Source of the DNA: Chryseobacterium indoltheticum
Lineage (GTDB): Bacteria; Bacteroidota; Bacteroidia; Flavobacteriales; Weeksellaceae
Length of the DNA stretch: 64,000 nt
Direction of reading: 5' to 3'
NCBI RefSeq assembly: GCF_003815915.1
Contig: NZ_CP033929.1
Coordinates: 310,001-374,000 of the forward strand
Both the position numbers and the translations under genes were made by a program. The notes beneath the pieces were generated by a model, which saw only the letters and a list, made by a program, of their open reading frames with translations, had not been told where the DNA came from and did no database searches. Position 1 is the stretch's first letter, and every line of letters starts with the position of its first letter. Below are positions 24,923-33,157 of this stretch, piece by piece.

Positions 24923-27454
24923 TTATTGAGATGATTTCTCAGCAGACTTTTTAGTTTTGTGAGTTTTTCCTTCTAATCCGTCTTTAGCTTCATTAAGACC
25001 TAAAGTTACTGTTTCGCCTTCAGTTAATTGTTTGTTTACAAGCATTTCTGCCAATAAATCTTCAATATATTTCTGAATAGCTCTCTTCAGTGGTCTTGCT
25101 CCAAAGTCTTTATCCCAACCTTTTTCAGAGATGAAATCTTTGGCTTCTTCAGTTAATTCAACTTTGTAGCCTAATTTATCAAGTCTTGTGTAAAGTTTAT
25201 TAAGCTCGATATCGATAATTCTCTTAATATCGTTTTGCTCAAGAGAGTTGAAGATCACAATATCATCAATTCTGTTAAGGAATTCTGGTGCAAATGCTTT
25301 TTTAAGGGCACTTTCTATTGTACTTCTTGCTCGTGAATCTGTATTTGTTTTCTTTGCATTGGTTCCGAAACCTACTCCGTCTCCGAAATCTTTGATATCT
25401 CTTGTACCGATGTTTGAAGTAAGAATAATAATTGTATTTCTGAAATCAATTTTTCTACCTAAACTGTCGGTAACGTGACCTTCATCCAAGATTTGCAGAA
25501 GAATATTAAATACATCCGGGTGAGCTTTTTCAATCTCATCCAAAAGAACGACTGCATAAGGTTTTCTTCTTACAGCTTCGGTTAATTGTCCACCTTCCTC
25601 GTATCCAACGTATCCCGGAGGCGCACCCACTAATCTTGAAACGGCAAATTTCTCCATATATTCACTCATGTCAATTCGAACTAATGCTTCATCAGAATCA
25701 AAAAGTTCTCTTGCCATCACTTTTGCAAGCTCAGTTTTACCAACACCGGTTGTTCCAAGGAAAATAAATGTTCCGATTGGTCGGTTAGGATCTTTCAGTC
25801 CAGTTCTGTTTCTTTGGATCGATTTTACAACCTTTCTTACCGCATCTTCCTGTCCAATTACTTTTCCGTTCATATTGTCGTCCATCTGAGCCAATTTATC
25901 AAGCTCATTTTTACCGACTTTAGTTACAGGAACACCGCTCATCATAGAAACTACTTCTGCAACACTTTCTTCAGATACGGTTTCTTTTTTCTCTTTTACA
26001 TCCTTATCCCATTGATCCTGGGCAGAGTTTAGCTCCATTTGTAATCGCTCTTCTTCATCCTTCAGCTTTCTTGCTTCCAGATAATCCTGAGCTTTTACTG
26101 CTTTTTGTTTCAATTCTTTGATGTCTTCAATTTTCTTTTCAAAATCGATAATGGCAGTAGGAACTTTCATGTTTTTGATGTAAACACGAGATCCTGCTTC
26201 ATCCATCGCATCAATAGCTTTGTCCGGTAAAAATCGATCTGTAATGTATCTTGATGTCAAATTGACACAAGCCAAAATTGCTTCTTCTGTATAAACTACA
26301 TTGTGATGCTCTTCATATTTATCTTTAATCTGATTCAAAATCTGAATCGTTTCATCGATAGAAGTCGGCTCCACCATTACTTTCTGGAATCTTCTTTCTA
26401 AAGCTCCGTCTTTCTCAATATACTGACGGTACTCGTCTAGAGTTGTAGCACCAATACATTGAATTTCTCCTCTTGCTAAAGCCGGTTTAAACATATTTGA
26501 AGCGTCTAAACTTCCTGTAGAACTTCCCGCTCCAACAATCGTATGCAACTCGTCAATAAATAAAATGACATCACGATTTTTTTCAAGTTCCGTCATGATG
26601 GCCTTCATTCTTTCTTCAAATTGACCACGGTATTTTGTTCCGGCAACTAAACTTGCAAGATCCAAAGTAATTACTCTTTTACCATAAAGAACTCTTGAAA
26701 CTTTTTTCTGCTGAATTCGTAAAGCCAAACCTTCAGCGATGGCAGATTTACCAACACCAGGTTCACCAATCAAAAGCGGATTGTTTTTCTTTCTTCTTGA
26801 CAAAATCTGTGAAACTCTTTCGATTTCTTTCTCACGACCGATTACAGGGTCTAGTTTTCCGTCTCTTGCCAAAGAAGTAAGATCTCTACCAAAATTATCT
26901 AAGGTTGGCGTTTTACTTTTTGAAGAGCCCAAATTTCCTGTAGGTTTTCTCATCTGCTCAAATTCTTCTCTGTCATCATCATCATCGTAAGCCGAATTTT
27001 GAGGTGCTTGGCCAGAATTTTTAAGCATTGTCTGATATTCTCTTGAAACTCCTTCATAATCAATGTCATAAGCTCCTAAAATACTTGAAGTAGGGTCTTC
27101 ATATTTATATAGAATGCCCAATAACAAATGTACGGTATTGATCTCGTTACTTTTATATTGTCTGCATTCTAACTCCGCACGCTTAATGGAGTGATCTGCC
27201 ATTTTGGTGAATGAAATATTGGTGACTTCCTCAGAAATAGGATTTAGACTTGCTGTATTTAAAGTTTCAATTTTTCTTCTGATTTGTGTTAAATCGGCAT
27301 TAAGCCCTTGAAGGATTTCTTTTGCAGAGTTTTCTGTTTTTATAATACCTAAAAGTAGATGTTCTGTATTAAGAAATTCACTTTTCAGCCTCTTAGCTTC
27401 ATTTTTGCTTTGCTTGAACACTTGGCTCAAACCTTGTGAAAACTTATAATCCAT
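24923..27454 (-). CDS. clpC: ATP-dependent Clp protease ATPase subunit ClpC
   Basis: ClpC is a AAA+ unfoldase that feeds substrates to ClpP. The 843-residue protein has a double Clp-N domain (about 1-145) and a first AAA domain with Walker A GEPGVGKSA and Walker B VILFIDELHT. A middle domain with a UVR-like helix (EARKLKDEEERLQMELNSA) follows, then a second AAA domain with GTTGVGKTE and VVLLDEIEKAHP, and a C-terminal D2-small domain. The UVR segment and overall length separate ClpC from ClpA and ClpB. It is monocistronic, ending in a clear terminator. Confidence 0.95.
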   Translation of the reverse strand: MDYKFSQGLSQVFKQSKNEAKRLKSEFLNTEHLLLGIIKTENSAKEILQGLNADLTQIRRKIETLNTASLNPISEEVTNISFTKMADHSIKRAELECRQYKSNEINTVHLLLGILYKYEDPTSSILGAYDIDYEGVSREYQTMLKNSGQAPQNSAYDDDDDREEFEQMRKPTGNLGSSKSKTPTLDNFGRDLTSLARDGKLDPVIGREKEIERVSQILSRRKKNNPLLIGEPGVGKSAIAEGLALRIQQKKVSRVLYGKRVITLDLASLVAGTKYRGQFEERMKAIMTELEKNRDVILFIDELHTIVGAGSSTGSLDASNMFKPALARGEIQCIGATTLDEYRQYIEKDGALERRFQKVMVEPTSIDETIQILNQIKDKYEEHHNVVYTEEAILACVNLTSRYITDRFLPDKAIDAMDEAGSRVYIKNMKVPTAIIDFEKKIEDIKELKQKAVKAQDYLEARKLKDEEERLQMELNSAQDQWDKDVKEKKETVSEESVAEVVSMMSGVPVTKVGKNELDKLAQMDDNMNGKVIGQEDAVRKVVKSIQRNRTGLKDPNRPIGTFIFLGTTGVGKTELAKVMARELFDSDEALVRIDMSEYMEKFAVSRLVGAPPGYVGYEEGGQLTEAVRRKPYAVVLLDEIEKAHPDVFNILLQILDEGHVTDSLGRKIDFRNTIIILTSNIGTRDIKDFGDGVGFGTNAKKTNTDSRARSTIESALKKAFAPEFLNRIDDIVIFNSLEQNDIKRIIDIELNKLYTRLDKLGYKVELTEEAKDFISEKGWDKDFGARPLKRAIQKYIEDLLAEMLVNKQLTEGETVTLGLNEAKDGLEGKTHKTKKSAEKSSQ

Positions 27455-27605
27455 AATATATCTCGTTAGAATAAAAGCAGAATTGCTTTATATTCAATAT
27501 CTAAATTACAAATATTTTACCAAAAAACAATTAATGACTTTATGGCAGAAAAATATTTTTTATCTTATTGAAAATGACTAAGTTTGTTATCCTTAAATAT
27601 CCCTC

Positions 27606-27830
27606 ATGAGTTCTGAGATCGTCAATTATATTGGTTATGCTGCTTCAGTTTTTATCGTTTTGAGTTTCATCCTTAAAGATTTAACCAAGATCAGGATTGT
27701 CAATTTGATAGGGTGTATCTGTTTTGTCATCTACGGAATTTTCAGCGGAATGCTTTGGCCGGTGATTATTCCCAACGCAATTATCTGTTTTGTACAGATT
27801 TATCATTTAGTGACAGCAAAGAAGAAATAA
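27606..27830 (+). CDS. Small membrane protein (74 aa), YgjV-like
   Basis: The product has three short membrane helices: IGYAASVFIVLSFIL, LIGCICFVIYGIFSG and VIIPNAIICFVQIYHLV, joined by a loop with KDLTKIRIVN. This matches the inner-membrane YgjV-type layout. In databases such proteins are often mislabelled as uroporphyrinogen decarboxylase. Its stop TAA overlaps the ATG of the next glycosyltransferase by one base, so the two are co-translated. Function is unknown. Confidence 0.75.
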   Translation: MSSEIVNYIGYAASVFIVLSFILKDLTKIRIVNLIGCICFVIYGIFSGMLWPVIIPNAIICFVQIYHLVTAKKK

Positions 27831-28930
27831 TGGCTCAAAAAAAAATATTGACTTCTGCTTTTAGTAACCTTTACACCGATCAGAGAATCGAAAAAGTTTG
27901 TAAAACACTACACGAAAACGGATATAAAGTTGAGTTAATTGGTAACAATTGGGGTGGGGAAGAAGCAATGACCCGACCATATCCTTTTTCAAGAATACAT
28001 CTTGTTTCTAAAACATTAAAAACCGCTTATTTTGAGTTTAACTGGAAACTTTATTGGGAGCTTTATAAAAAAGCAGATCAGAATACTATTCTTCATGCCA
28101 ATGATTTGGATGCGTTACTGCCTAATTATCTTTTAGCTAAAAAATTGAATATTCCTTTGATATTCGACAGTCACGAGATCTTCTCTGAAATGCCTGCTGT
28201 ACAAGGAAAAATGTCTCAAAAGTTATGGCGCTATCTGCAGAATAAAATCGTTCCGAATCTGGAATTCATGATTACGGCAAGCGGAAGTTATACAAAGTGG
28301 TTTCATAATAAATATGGAATTGAACCTGTTGTCGTTCAAAACGCACCAAGAAAAATTGATTTCTCAATAGATATTCCGTCAAATAATCCTAAAATAATTT
28401 TATATCAAGGCGCAATTAATCCTTTCCGTGGTATTGATAAAGCCATTTTGGCAATGCATCATCTTGAAAATGTTATTTTTAAAATTGCAGGAGACGGACC
28501 TATGAAAAAAGAATATGAAGATTTAGTTTTAAAGGAAAACCTTCGGGATAAAGTTCAGTTTTTAGGGAAATTACTTCCGGATGATTTAAGAAAAATCACA
28601 TTGACTGCTGATGTCGGGATGAGTATAGAAGAAAATGGGGGCGAAAGCTATGAGTTTTCATTACCAAATAAGGTTTTAGACTGCATTCAGGCTAAAGTTC
28701 CTTTAATTTTATCTCCACTTCCGGAAATGTTAAATATTAAAAATCAGTTCAATGTTGGCGAAATCATTGAAAATCATGAGCCGAAGAATATTGCTGCAGC
28801 AATACATTTAGTTCTAGATAAAGGAAGAATAAATTATCAATCTGAATTACAAAAAGCTTCTGAAGTTCTTTGCTGGGAAAATGAGGAGACTAAATTATTA
28901 GGAGTTTTTGAAAAAGCGTCAAAACGATAA
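27830..28930 (+). CDS. Glycosyltransferase, GT4-like
   Basis: The 366-residue protein shows the two-domain GT-B arrangement. An N-terminal acceptor domain contains LIGNNWGG and LIFDSHEIFSEMPAVQGK. A C-terminal donor domain contains IILYQGAINPFRGIDKAI, FKIAGDGPMKKEYE, VQFLGKLLPDDLRKI and the EX7E-like stretch ENGGESYEFSLPNKVLDCI. It probably transfers a sugar to a surface glycan or lipid-linked acceptor. The ATG at 27830 is chosen over an in-frame ATG at 27713, which lies inside the preceding gene. Confidence 0.88.
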   Translation: MAQKKILTSAFSNLYTDQRIEKVCKTLHENGYKVELIGNNWGGEEAMTRPYPFSRIHLVSKTLKTAYFEFNWKLYWELYKKADQNTILHANDLDALLPNYLLAKKLNIPLIFDSHEIFSEMPAVQGKMSQKLWRYLQNKIVPNLEFMITASGSYTKWFHNKYGIEPVVVQNAPRKIDFSIDIPSNNPKIILYQGAINPFRGIDKAILAMHHLENVIFKIAGDGPMKKEYEDLVLKENLRDKVQFLGKLLPDDLRKITLTADVGMSIEENGGESYEFSLPNKVLDCIQAKVPLILSPLPEMLNIKNQFNVGEIIENHEPKNIAAAIHLVLDKGRINYQSELQKASEVLCWENEETKLLGVFEKASKR

Positions 28931-29125
28931 ACTGTTTAGAATTAAGATGATCAAATTATCATCAATATTGTTGCATTAAATTTTAACGAATGAATAGACA
29001 TATTCAAAAATAAAAAGGAACTTTTGTATTTGTTTAAAAATATGTTGAATAATGAATATTTAGTTTATCCTTGCTTTTAAAATAATTGAAAATAGTTTCT
29101 GTTAAATTATCTTTTCAAAATTGGC

Positions 29126-29133
29126 TATCTTTG
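29126..29133 (+). promoter_or_regulatory. Putative -7 promoter box for sufE
   Basis: TATCTTTG, a good match to TAnnTTTG, lies 18 nt before the sufE ATG at 29152. This supports the shorter start. No TTG at -33. Confidence 0.45.
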
Positions 29134-29151
29134 CAGAAAGAAAGTATAGAA

Positions 29152-29571
29152 ATGACCATTAAAGAAAAACAGCAGGAAATAATCGACGAGTTTGCGTTTC
29201 TTGAAGACTGGGAACAGAAATATGAGTATATCATAGATTTGGGCAAAGAACTGAAGGGGCTTCCGGAGGACAAGAAAAAAGATGATAATCTGATCAAGGG
29301 TTGCCAGAGCAAGGTTTGGATTGATGCTGAATTTAAAGATGGAAAACTATTTTTCAATGCAGATTCTGACGGAATTCTCCCAAAAGGAATTGTCTCTTTG
29401 CTCGTAAGCATTTACAGTGGTCATTCTACCCAGGAAATTCTTGATTCTGATTTTGAATTTATTTCTGAGATCGGTTTACAGGAATTTTTATCGCCATCCA
29501 GAGCCAACGGATTGATGGCGATGACCAAGCAAATCAAATTTTATGCAGTCGCATACCAACTGAAATCTTAG
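29152..29571 (+). CDS. sufE: Cysteine desulfuration protein SufE
   Basis: SufE accepts persulfide sulfur from the desulfurase SufS and passes it to the Fe-S assembly scaffold. The 139-residue protein shows EFAFLEDWEQKYEYIIDLGK, the active-site Cys in IKGCQSKVW, and LVSIYSGHSTQEIL, all SufE hallmarks. An ATG at 29152 gives family length; an in-frame ATG at 29086 would place the promoter box inside the gene. It stands apart from a suf operon, between glycosyltransferase genes, and ends 2 nt before the GT9 gene. Confidence 0.94.
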   Translation: MTIKEKQQEIIDEFAFLEDWEQKYEYIIDLGKELKGLPEDKKKDDNLIKGCQSKVWIDAEFKDGKLFFNADSDGILPKGIVSLLVSIYSGHSTQEILDSDFEFISEIGLQEFLSPSRANGLMAMTKQIKFYAVAYQLKS

Positions 29572-29573
29572 TT

Positions 29574-30539
29574 TTGACCAGAATTCTAGCATACCGTTTT
29601 TCCGCATTTGGTGATGTCGCTATGACTGTGCCTGTTTTCCGGGAGTTTTTGGAGCAAAATCCGGAGGTTGAAATTGTAATGGTTTCGAGGAGTAATTTTG
29701 ATAGCTTATTTGCTGATATTCCGAACGTTATATTTCATGGGATAGATCTTGATGATTATAAAGGTTTCCTGGGAATCAGACGGTTGGGGAAAGAATTGCT
29801 TACATTGTATCAACCAGATTACGTTGCTGATCTGCATGATGTTATCCGTTCAAAAATATTAGATAAGATTTATATAAGAAAAGGCTTAAAGGTTTTTAAA
29901 ATCAATAAAGGAAAAGAGGAAAAAGAATATCTTACCGATGTTTGGAATTTAAATAAAATTCAGCTTAAAAAGACTGTAGAGCGATATGCCGATGTTTTTC
30001 GAGATATGGGTTTTAAGGTCGAGCTTTCGCATCAATTAAGACCCAAAGCAAGTCAAAAATCAGGAATTGGTTTTGCACCGTTCGCTCAGCATAAAGGAAA
30101 AATGCTTCCTTTGGAAAAGTCTTTTGAGTTCGTAAAAATTTTAGCAGAAAAAAATACAGTTTATTTTTTCGGAGGCGGGAAAAAAGAAACAGAAACCCTC
30201 GAAAGTTGGGAAAAACAGATTCCCAATACCAAAAGTCTGGCAGGAAAACTCAATCTTTCAGAAGAACTGAATAGGATTTCTCAACTTGAAGTAATGATTT
30301 CGATGGATTCAGCTAATATGCATCTTGCGAGTATTGTAGGAACCCGTTGTGTTTCTATTTGGGGCTCTACTCATCCTTACGCAGGGTTTTTGGGATTCGG
30401 GCAAAGTGAAGATGATGTTGTTCAGATTACTGACCTTACTTGTCGCCCATGTTCTGTTTTTGGGGACAAAGAATGTTTCCGTGGCGATTGGGCTTGTTTA
30501 GAAGAGCTCAATGTGCAAAAGATCATCGAAAAAATCTAG
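29574..30539 (+). CDS. Glycosyltransferase family 9 (heptosyltransferase-like)
   Basis: The 321-residue protein has an N-terminal ILAYRFSAFGDVAMTVPVF motif, typical of GT9 enzymes that build the LPS core. The C-terminal half contains VYFFGGGKKETE, MISMDSANMHLASIVGTRCVSIWGSTHP and the Cys-rich LTCRPCSVFGDKECFRGDWAC. GT9 enzymes use ADP-heptose or similar donors. The start is TTG at 29574, two bases after sufE, because no ATG lies before the conserved N-terminus. Confidence 0.9.
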   Translation: MTRILAYRFSAFGDVAMTVPVFREFLEQNPEVEIVMVSRSNFDSLFADIPNVIFHGIDLDDYKGFLGIRRLGKELLTLYQPDYVADLHDVIRSKILDKIYIRKGLKVFKINKGKEEKEYLTDVWNLNKIQLKKTVERYADVFRDMGFKVELSHQLRPKASQKSGIGFAPFAQHKGKMLPLEKSFEFVKILAEKNTVYFFGGGKKETETLESWEKQIPNTKSLAGKLNLSEELNRISQLEVMISMDSANMHLASIVGTRCVSIWGSTHPYAGFLGFGQSEDDVVQITDLTCRPCSVFGDKECFRGDWACLEELNVQKIIEKI

Positions 30540-30543
30540 CTTA

Positions 30544-31443
30544 ATGAAAATCTCTATATGCATTCCGGTTTATAATTTTGATGTAAGAGAATTGGTTTAT
30601 GACCTTAAGAGAGAAATAGCAAGCCATTCAATCGATGCAGAAATTATTCTTATTGATGATGGGTCGGACGAAGGATTCAAACAAATAAATAATGAGCTCA
30701 ATAATCAGGTAGGTCAATTTATTTTACTTGAAAAAAATATTGGAAGATCTCGAATAAGAAATTTATTTTTGGATTATTCGAAAACTGAGTACCTTCTATT
30801 TTTAGATTGTGACGGAAAAATTATTTCTACAAATTTTCTTCAAAACTATGTCGATTTTTTAAATGAAAATTCTGATGCAGCTGTTATTTATGGTGGAAGA
30901 ACGGTTTCGGAAAAACCTTCTTCACAAAAGCATATTTTAAGATGGAGGTTTGCTGTAGAACGAGAAAATTTACCCTTAGAAAAGAGAAAAATAAAGCCTT
31001 ATTTAAGTTTTCAGACGAATAATTTTCTTATAAAAAGAGATGTTTTTAATAGAATTAAATTTAATCCTGATCTCCGGAAATATGGCTATGAAGATTTAGT
31101 ATTTTCAATGGATTTAAAATCAGCAAAAATTCCTGTGATTCATATTGATAATCCGATTTATAATAATGATGTAGAAGATGGAAATGTTTATTTGAGGAAA
31201 GTTGAAGAATCTGTAGAAAGTCTTTTACTCATGCTGAAAGACTATGATTTAAGCCAAAAATTAGCGGAAATTAAATTGGTGAAAGCATATCAGTTAGTTT
31301 GTAAAAAAGGATTAAAATATCCTGGCTTAATTTTGTTTTCTTTATTTGAAAAATTTCTAAAAAAGAATCTGCTTTCCAGAAATCCTAATCTGAAGTTTTT
31401 AGATTTATATAAGCTTGGATTGATGCTCAAGAAAGCAAAATAA
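30544..31443 (+). CDS. Glycosyltransferase family 2
   Basis: The 299-residue protein shows the GT-A fold of family 2: ISICIPVYNFDVRELVYDL, AEIILIDDGSDEG, NIGRSRIRNLFLDYSKTEYLLFLDCDG with the DxD-like motif, and YGYEDLVFSMDL near the catalytic ED. It lacks membrane helices. The ATG at 30544 lies 5 bases after the GT9 stop. The stop codon lies inside the 8-bp target duplication of the adjacent insertion sequence, so the gene itself remains whole. Confidence 0.92.
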   Translation: MKISICIPVYNFDVRELVYDLKREIASHSIDAEIILIDDGSDEGFKQINNELNNQVGQFILLEKNIGRSRIRNLFLDYSKTEYLLFLDCDGKIISTNFLQNYVDFLNENSDAAVIYGGRTVSEKPSSQKHILRWRFAVERENLPLEKRKIKPYLSFQTNNFLIKRDVFNRIKFNPDLRKYGYEDLVFSMDLKSAKIPVIHIDNPIYNNDVEDGNVYLRKVEESVESLLLMLKDYDLSQKLAEIKLVKAYQLVCKKGLKYPGLILFSLFEKFLKKNLLSRNPNLKFLDLYKLGLMLKKAK

Positions 31444-31459
31444 GGATCAATCTCAAAAC

Positions 31460-31489
31460 TTGGGGATAAAAAAAATATTGATAATTTTG
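31460..31489 (+). promoter_or_regulatory. Promoter of the insertion sequence, starting in its left inverted repeat
   Basis: TTG (31460-31462), a 19-nt spacer, then TAATTTTG (31482-31489) fits the full Bacteroidota consensus. The -33 TTG lies in the left inverted repeat, and the -7 box ends 4 nt before the ATG at 31494. The transcript would be nearly leaderless. Confidence 0.6.
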
Positions 31490-31493
31490 TGGA

Positions 31494-31847
31494 ATGTTAA
31501 ACGATGCCGAACTCCTCAAATTATTTTTACCTGAACTCTTGATTGAGCATTTTGAGATTGTAAAAGTTGAAGAAGAAAACAAAATCGTCCACATTTACTT
31601 TGACGAGAAAAATACAGCTCCGAAAGAATTTTCTTCTCTGTTATTGCAGTCAAAAGGTTTTGTTCCGGAAATTACCGTTGACGATTTTCCTCTTCGTGGA
31701 AAAACAGTAAAACTCCACATCAAACGCAGAAGATGGACCGATACAAAAACCGGCAACATCATCCAAAGAGATTGGAATCTCATTGCCAAAGGAACCCGCA
31801 TGACACAGGATTTTGCCGAGTTCTTAAAAAAAATCAGCCGATACTAA
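31494..31847 (+). CDS. IS transposase, N-terminal ORF (ISAon1 type)
   Basis: The 117-residue ORF corresponds to the N-terminal region of ISAon1-type transposases, probably DNA-binding (RGKTVKLHIKRRRWTDTKTG). It ends shortly after a run of eight A (31826-31833). After that run the +1 frame is open and continues straight into the second ORF (KKSADTKALPCKTIGE then MYGVDG). A frameshift at this run would give one fused transposase of roughly 440 residues. Confidence 0.88.
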   Translation: MLNDAELLKLFLPELLIEHFEIVKVEEENKIVHIYFDEKNTAPKEFSSLLLQSKGFVPEITVDDFPLRGKTVKLHIKRRRWTDTKTGNIIQRDWNLIAKGTRMTQDFAEFLKKISRY

Positions 31848-31875
31848 AGCGCTTCCCTGTAAAACCATTGGCGAG

Positions 31876-32820
31876 ATGTATGGCGTGGATGGCAGGAAAT
31901 TTCAAAGGCAATACAAGCAAAGCATCAGCAATTTTAAAAACTGGAAACAAAAATCACACGCCGAGGATTGGATTCTCTATCCCGAAAACCTCTCACACCA
32001 CCTATCTCTCGATGAAGTTGCTCTTTCTGATGGCGAATTGTACACTGTTCTGACCTCCAAAAAAGCAAGGGGCAGAAAAGGCAGTATTGTCGCCATTATC
32101 AAAGGAACCAACAGTGATACCGTAATAGAATATCTCTTAAAAATCAACAAAAAACTAAGGTTAAATGTAAAAGGAATTACTTTGGATATGGCAGGTTCTA
32201 TGAAGCTCATCGCCAAAAGATGTTTTCCCAATGCCACACAAATTATCGACCGATTCCATGTCCAGAAATTAGCCATAGAAGCGTTGCAGGAATTAAGGAT
32301 AAGCCACCGTTGGGAAGCTATTGAGCAAGAAAACAACCTGCTCATGGAAGCAAAAGAAAAGAAAAACAACCCCGGGATTGAAACTTTTGAAAATGGCGAT
32401 ACCCGAAAGCAACTTTTGGCAAGAAGCAGGTATTTACTCTACAAAACCAGAGAAAAATGGACTGCATCGCAAAATCAGCGAGCTGAAATCTTATTCTCGC
32501 AATATCCTGATTTAGAAAAAGCGTACAATTTATCTGATGGCTTGAGGAAAATTTACAACCAAAACATTCAAAAATCCGTTGCAATGTTGAAACTGGCACA
32601 TTGGTTCAAAGAGGTGGAAGAATCAAGATTTAAAGCTTTCTCGGTGCTCAGAAAAACCATAATGAATCATTACAATGAGATTCTCAATTATTTTGAAAGA
32701 AGAAGCACGAATGCTTCCGCCGAGTCTTTCAATGCGAAAATAAAAAACTTCAGATTGCAATTAAGAGGTGTGCGGGATAAAGCATTTTTTCTGTTCAGGT
32801 TGTCTAAACTTTTTGCCTAG
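31876..32820 (+). CDS. IS transposase, DDE catalytic ORF (ISAon1/ISL3 type)
   Basis: The 314-residue ORF contains the DDE residues of ISL3-type transposases: Asp in HLSLDEVAL (46), Asp in ITLDMAGSM (104), the IIDRFHVQKLA stretch, and Glu in NASAESFNAKIK near residue 283. These match the DDE_Tnp_ISL3 domain. Its ATG lies in the region after the A8 slippery run, so the natural product may be an ORF1-ORF2 fusion rather than this ORF alone. The stop is one base before the right inverted repeat. Confidence 0.92.
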   Translation: MYGVDGRKFQRQYKQSISNFKNWKQKSHAEDWILYPENLSHHLSLDEVALSDGELYTVLTSKKARGRKGSIVAIIKGTNSDTVIEYLLKINKKLRLNVKGITLDMAGSMKLIAKRCFPNATQIIDRFHVQKLAIEALQELRISHRWEAIEQENNLLMEAKEKKNNPGIETFENGDTRKQLLARSRYLLYKTREKWTASQNQRAEILFSQYPDLEKAYNLSDGLRKIYNQNIQKSVAMLKLAHWFKEVEESRFKAFSVLRKTIMNHYNEILNYFERRSTNASAESFNAKIKNFRLQLRGVRDKAFFLFRLSKLFA

Positions 32821-32878
32821 TCCCCAACTTTTGAGATTGATCCCAAAATAAAATACCCCATAAGATTTTGAGAGTATG

Positions 32879-32917
32879 TAAAAAAATAAAAACTCTCAGA
32901 ATAACCTGAGAGTTTTT
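32879..32917 (-). terminator. Terminator of the tRNA-Val transcript
   Basis: A 12-bp perfect stem (CTGAGAGTTTTT arm at 32906-32917, complement at 32888-32899) with a 6-nt loop is followed on the minus strand by ATTTTTTT. It begins 2 nt after the downstream tRNA gene. Confidence 0.9.
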
Positions 32918-32918
32918 G

Positions 32919-32993
32919 TGGGCCCTGAGGGATTCGAACCCCCGACCCTCTGGGTGTAAACCAGATGCTCTGAACCAACTGAGCTAAGAGCCC
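32919..32993 (-). tRNA. tRNA-Val (anticodon UAC), second in transcript
   Basis: On the minus strand the 75-nt sequence folds into a standard cloverleaf. The acceptor stem is GGGCTCT with AGGGCCC, the D arm has AGCTCAGTTGGTTCAGAGC, and the anticodon stem is TCTGG/CCAGA with loop TTTACAC (anticodon UAC). The T arm is GGGGGTTCGAATCCCTC. The CCA end is not encoded. It differs from the neighbouring tRNA only in the acceptor stem. Confidence 0.97.
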
Positions 32994-33022
32994 TAAATTT
33001 TTAAAAGTTTTAGGAACTTTTG

Positions 33023-33097
33023 TGGGCGATGAGGGATTCGAACCCCCGACCCTCTGGGTGTAAACCAGATGCTCTGAACCAACTGAGCTAATCGCCC
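33023..33097 (-). tRNA. tRNA-Val (anticodon UAC), first in transcript
   Basis: This 75-nt minus-strand tRNA has acceptor stem GGGCGAT with ATCGCCC. Its D, anticodon and T arms are identical to those of the tRNA at 32919-32993, including the anticodon loop TTTACAC. It is the promoter-proximal copy of a two-tRNA transcript. CCA is not encoded. Confidence 0.97.
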
Positions 33098-33127
33098 TCT
33101 GTAACGTTATTACCGTTTAGAGTGGTG

Positions 33128-33157
33128 CAAATATACGACTTATTCGGAAATCTCCAA
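33128..33157 (-). promoter_or_regulatory. Promoter of the tRNA-Val pair
   Basis: On the minus strand TTG (33155-33157), a 19-nt spacer and TATATTTG (33128-33135) form a full Bacteroidota promoter. It overlaps the last codons of folC, and lies about 30 nt upstream of the first mature tRNA end. Confidence 0.82.

Larger units (their letters stand above)
31444..32843 (+). mobile_element. Complete insertion sequence, ISAon1-like (ISL3 family), 1400 bp
   Basis: The ends are 23-bp inverted repeats beginning GGATCAATCTCAAAA (31444-31466 and 32821-32843), differing at one position. Both flanks carry the 8-bp direct repeat CAAAATAA (31436-31443 and 32844-32851), the target duplication expected for ISL3-type elements. 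Two ORFs inside encode an N-terminal region and a DDE transposase. The exact target duplication and intact ORFs suggest a recent, possibly still active insertion. Confidence 0.96.

Noticed and set aside
31977..32369. 130-codon minus-strand ORF inside the insertion sequence
   Set aside because: Antisense shadow of the catalytic transposase ORF; no domain features.
31444..33097. Genomic island inserted at a tRNA gene
   Set aside because: The element next to the tRNAs is a simple IS with its own target duplication 75 bp away; there is no integrase or tRNA-end duplication.
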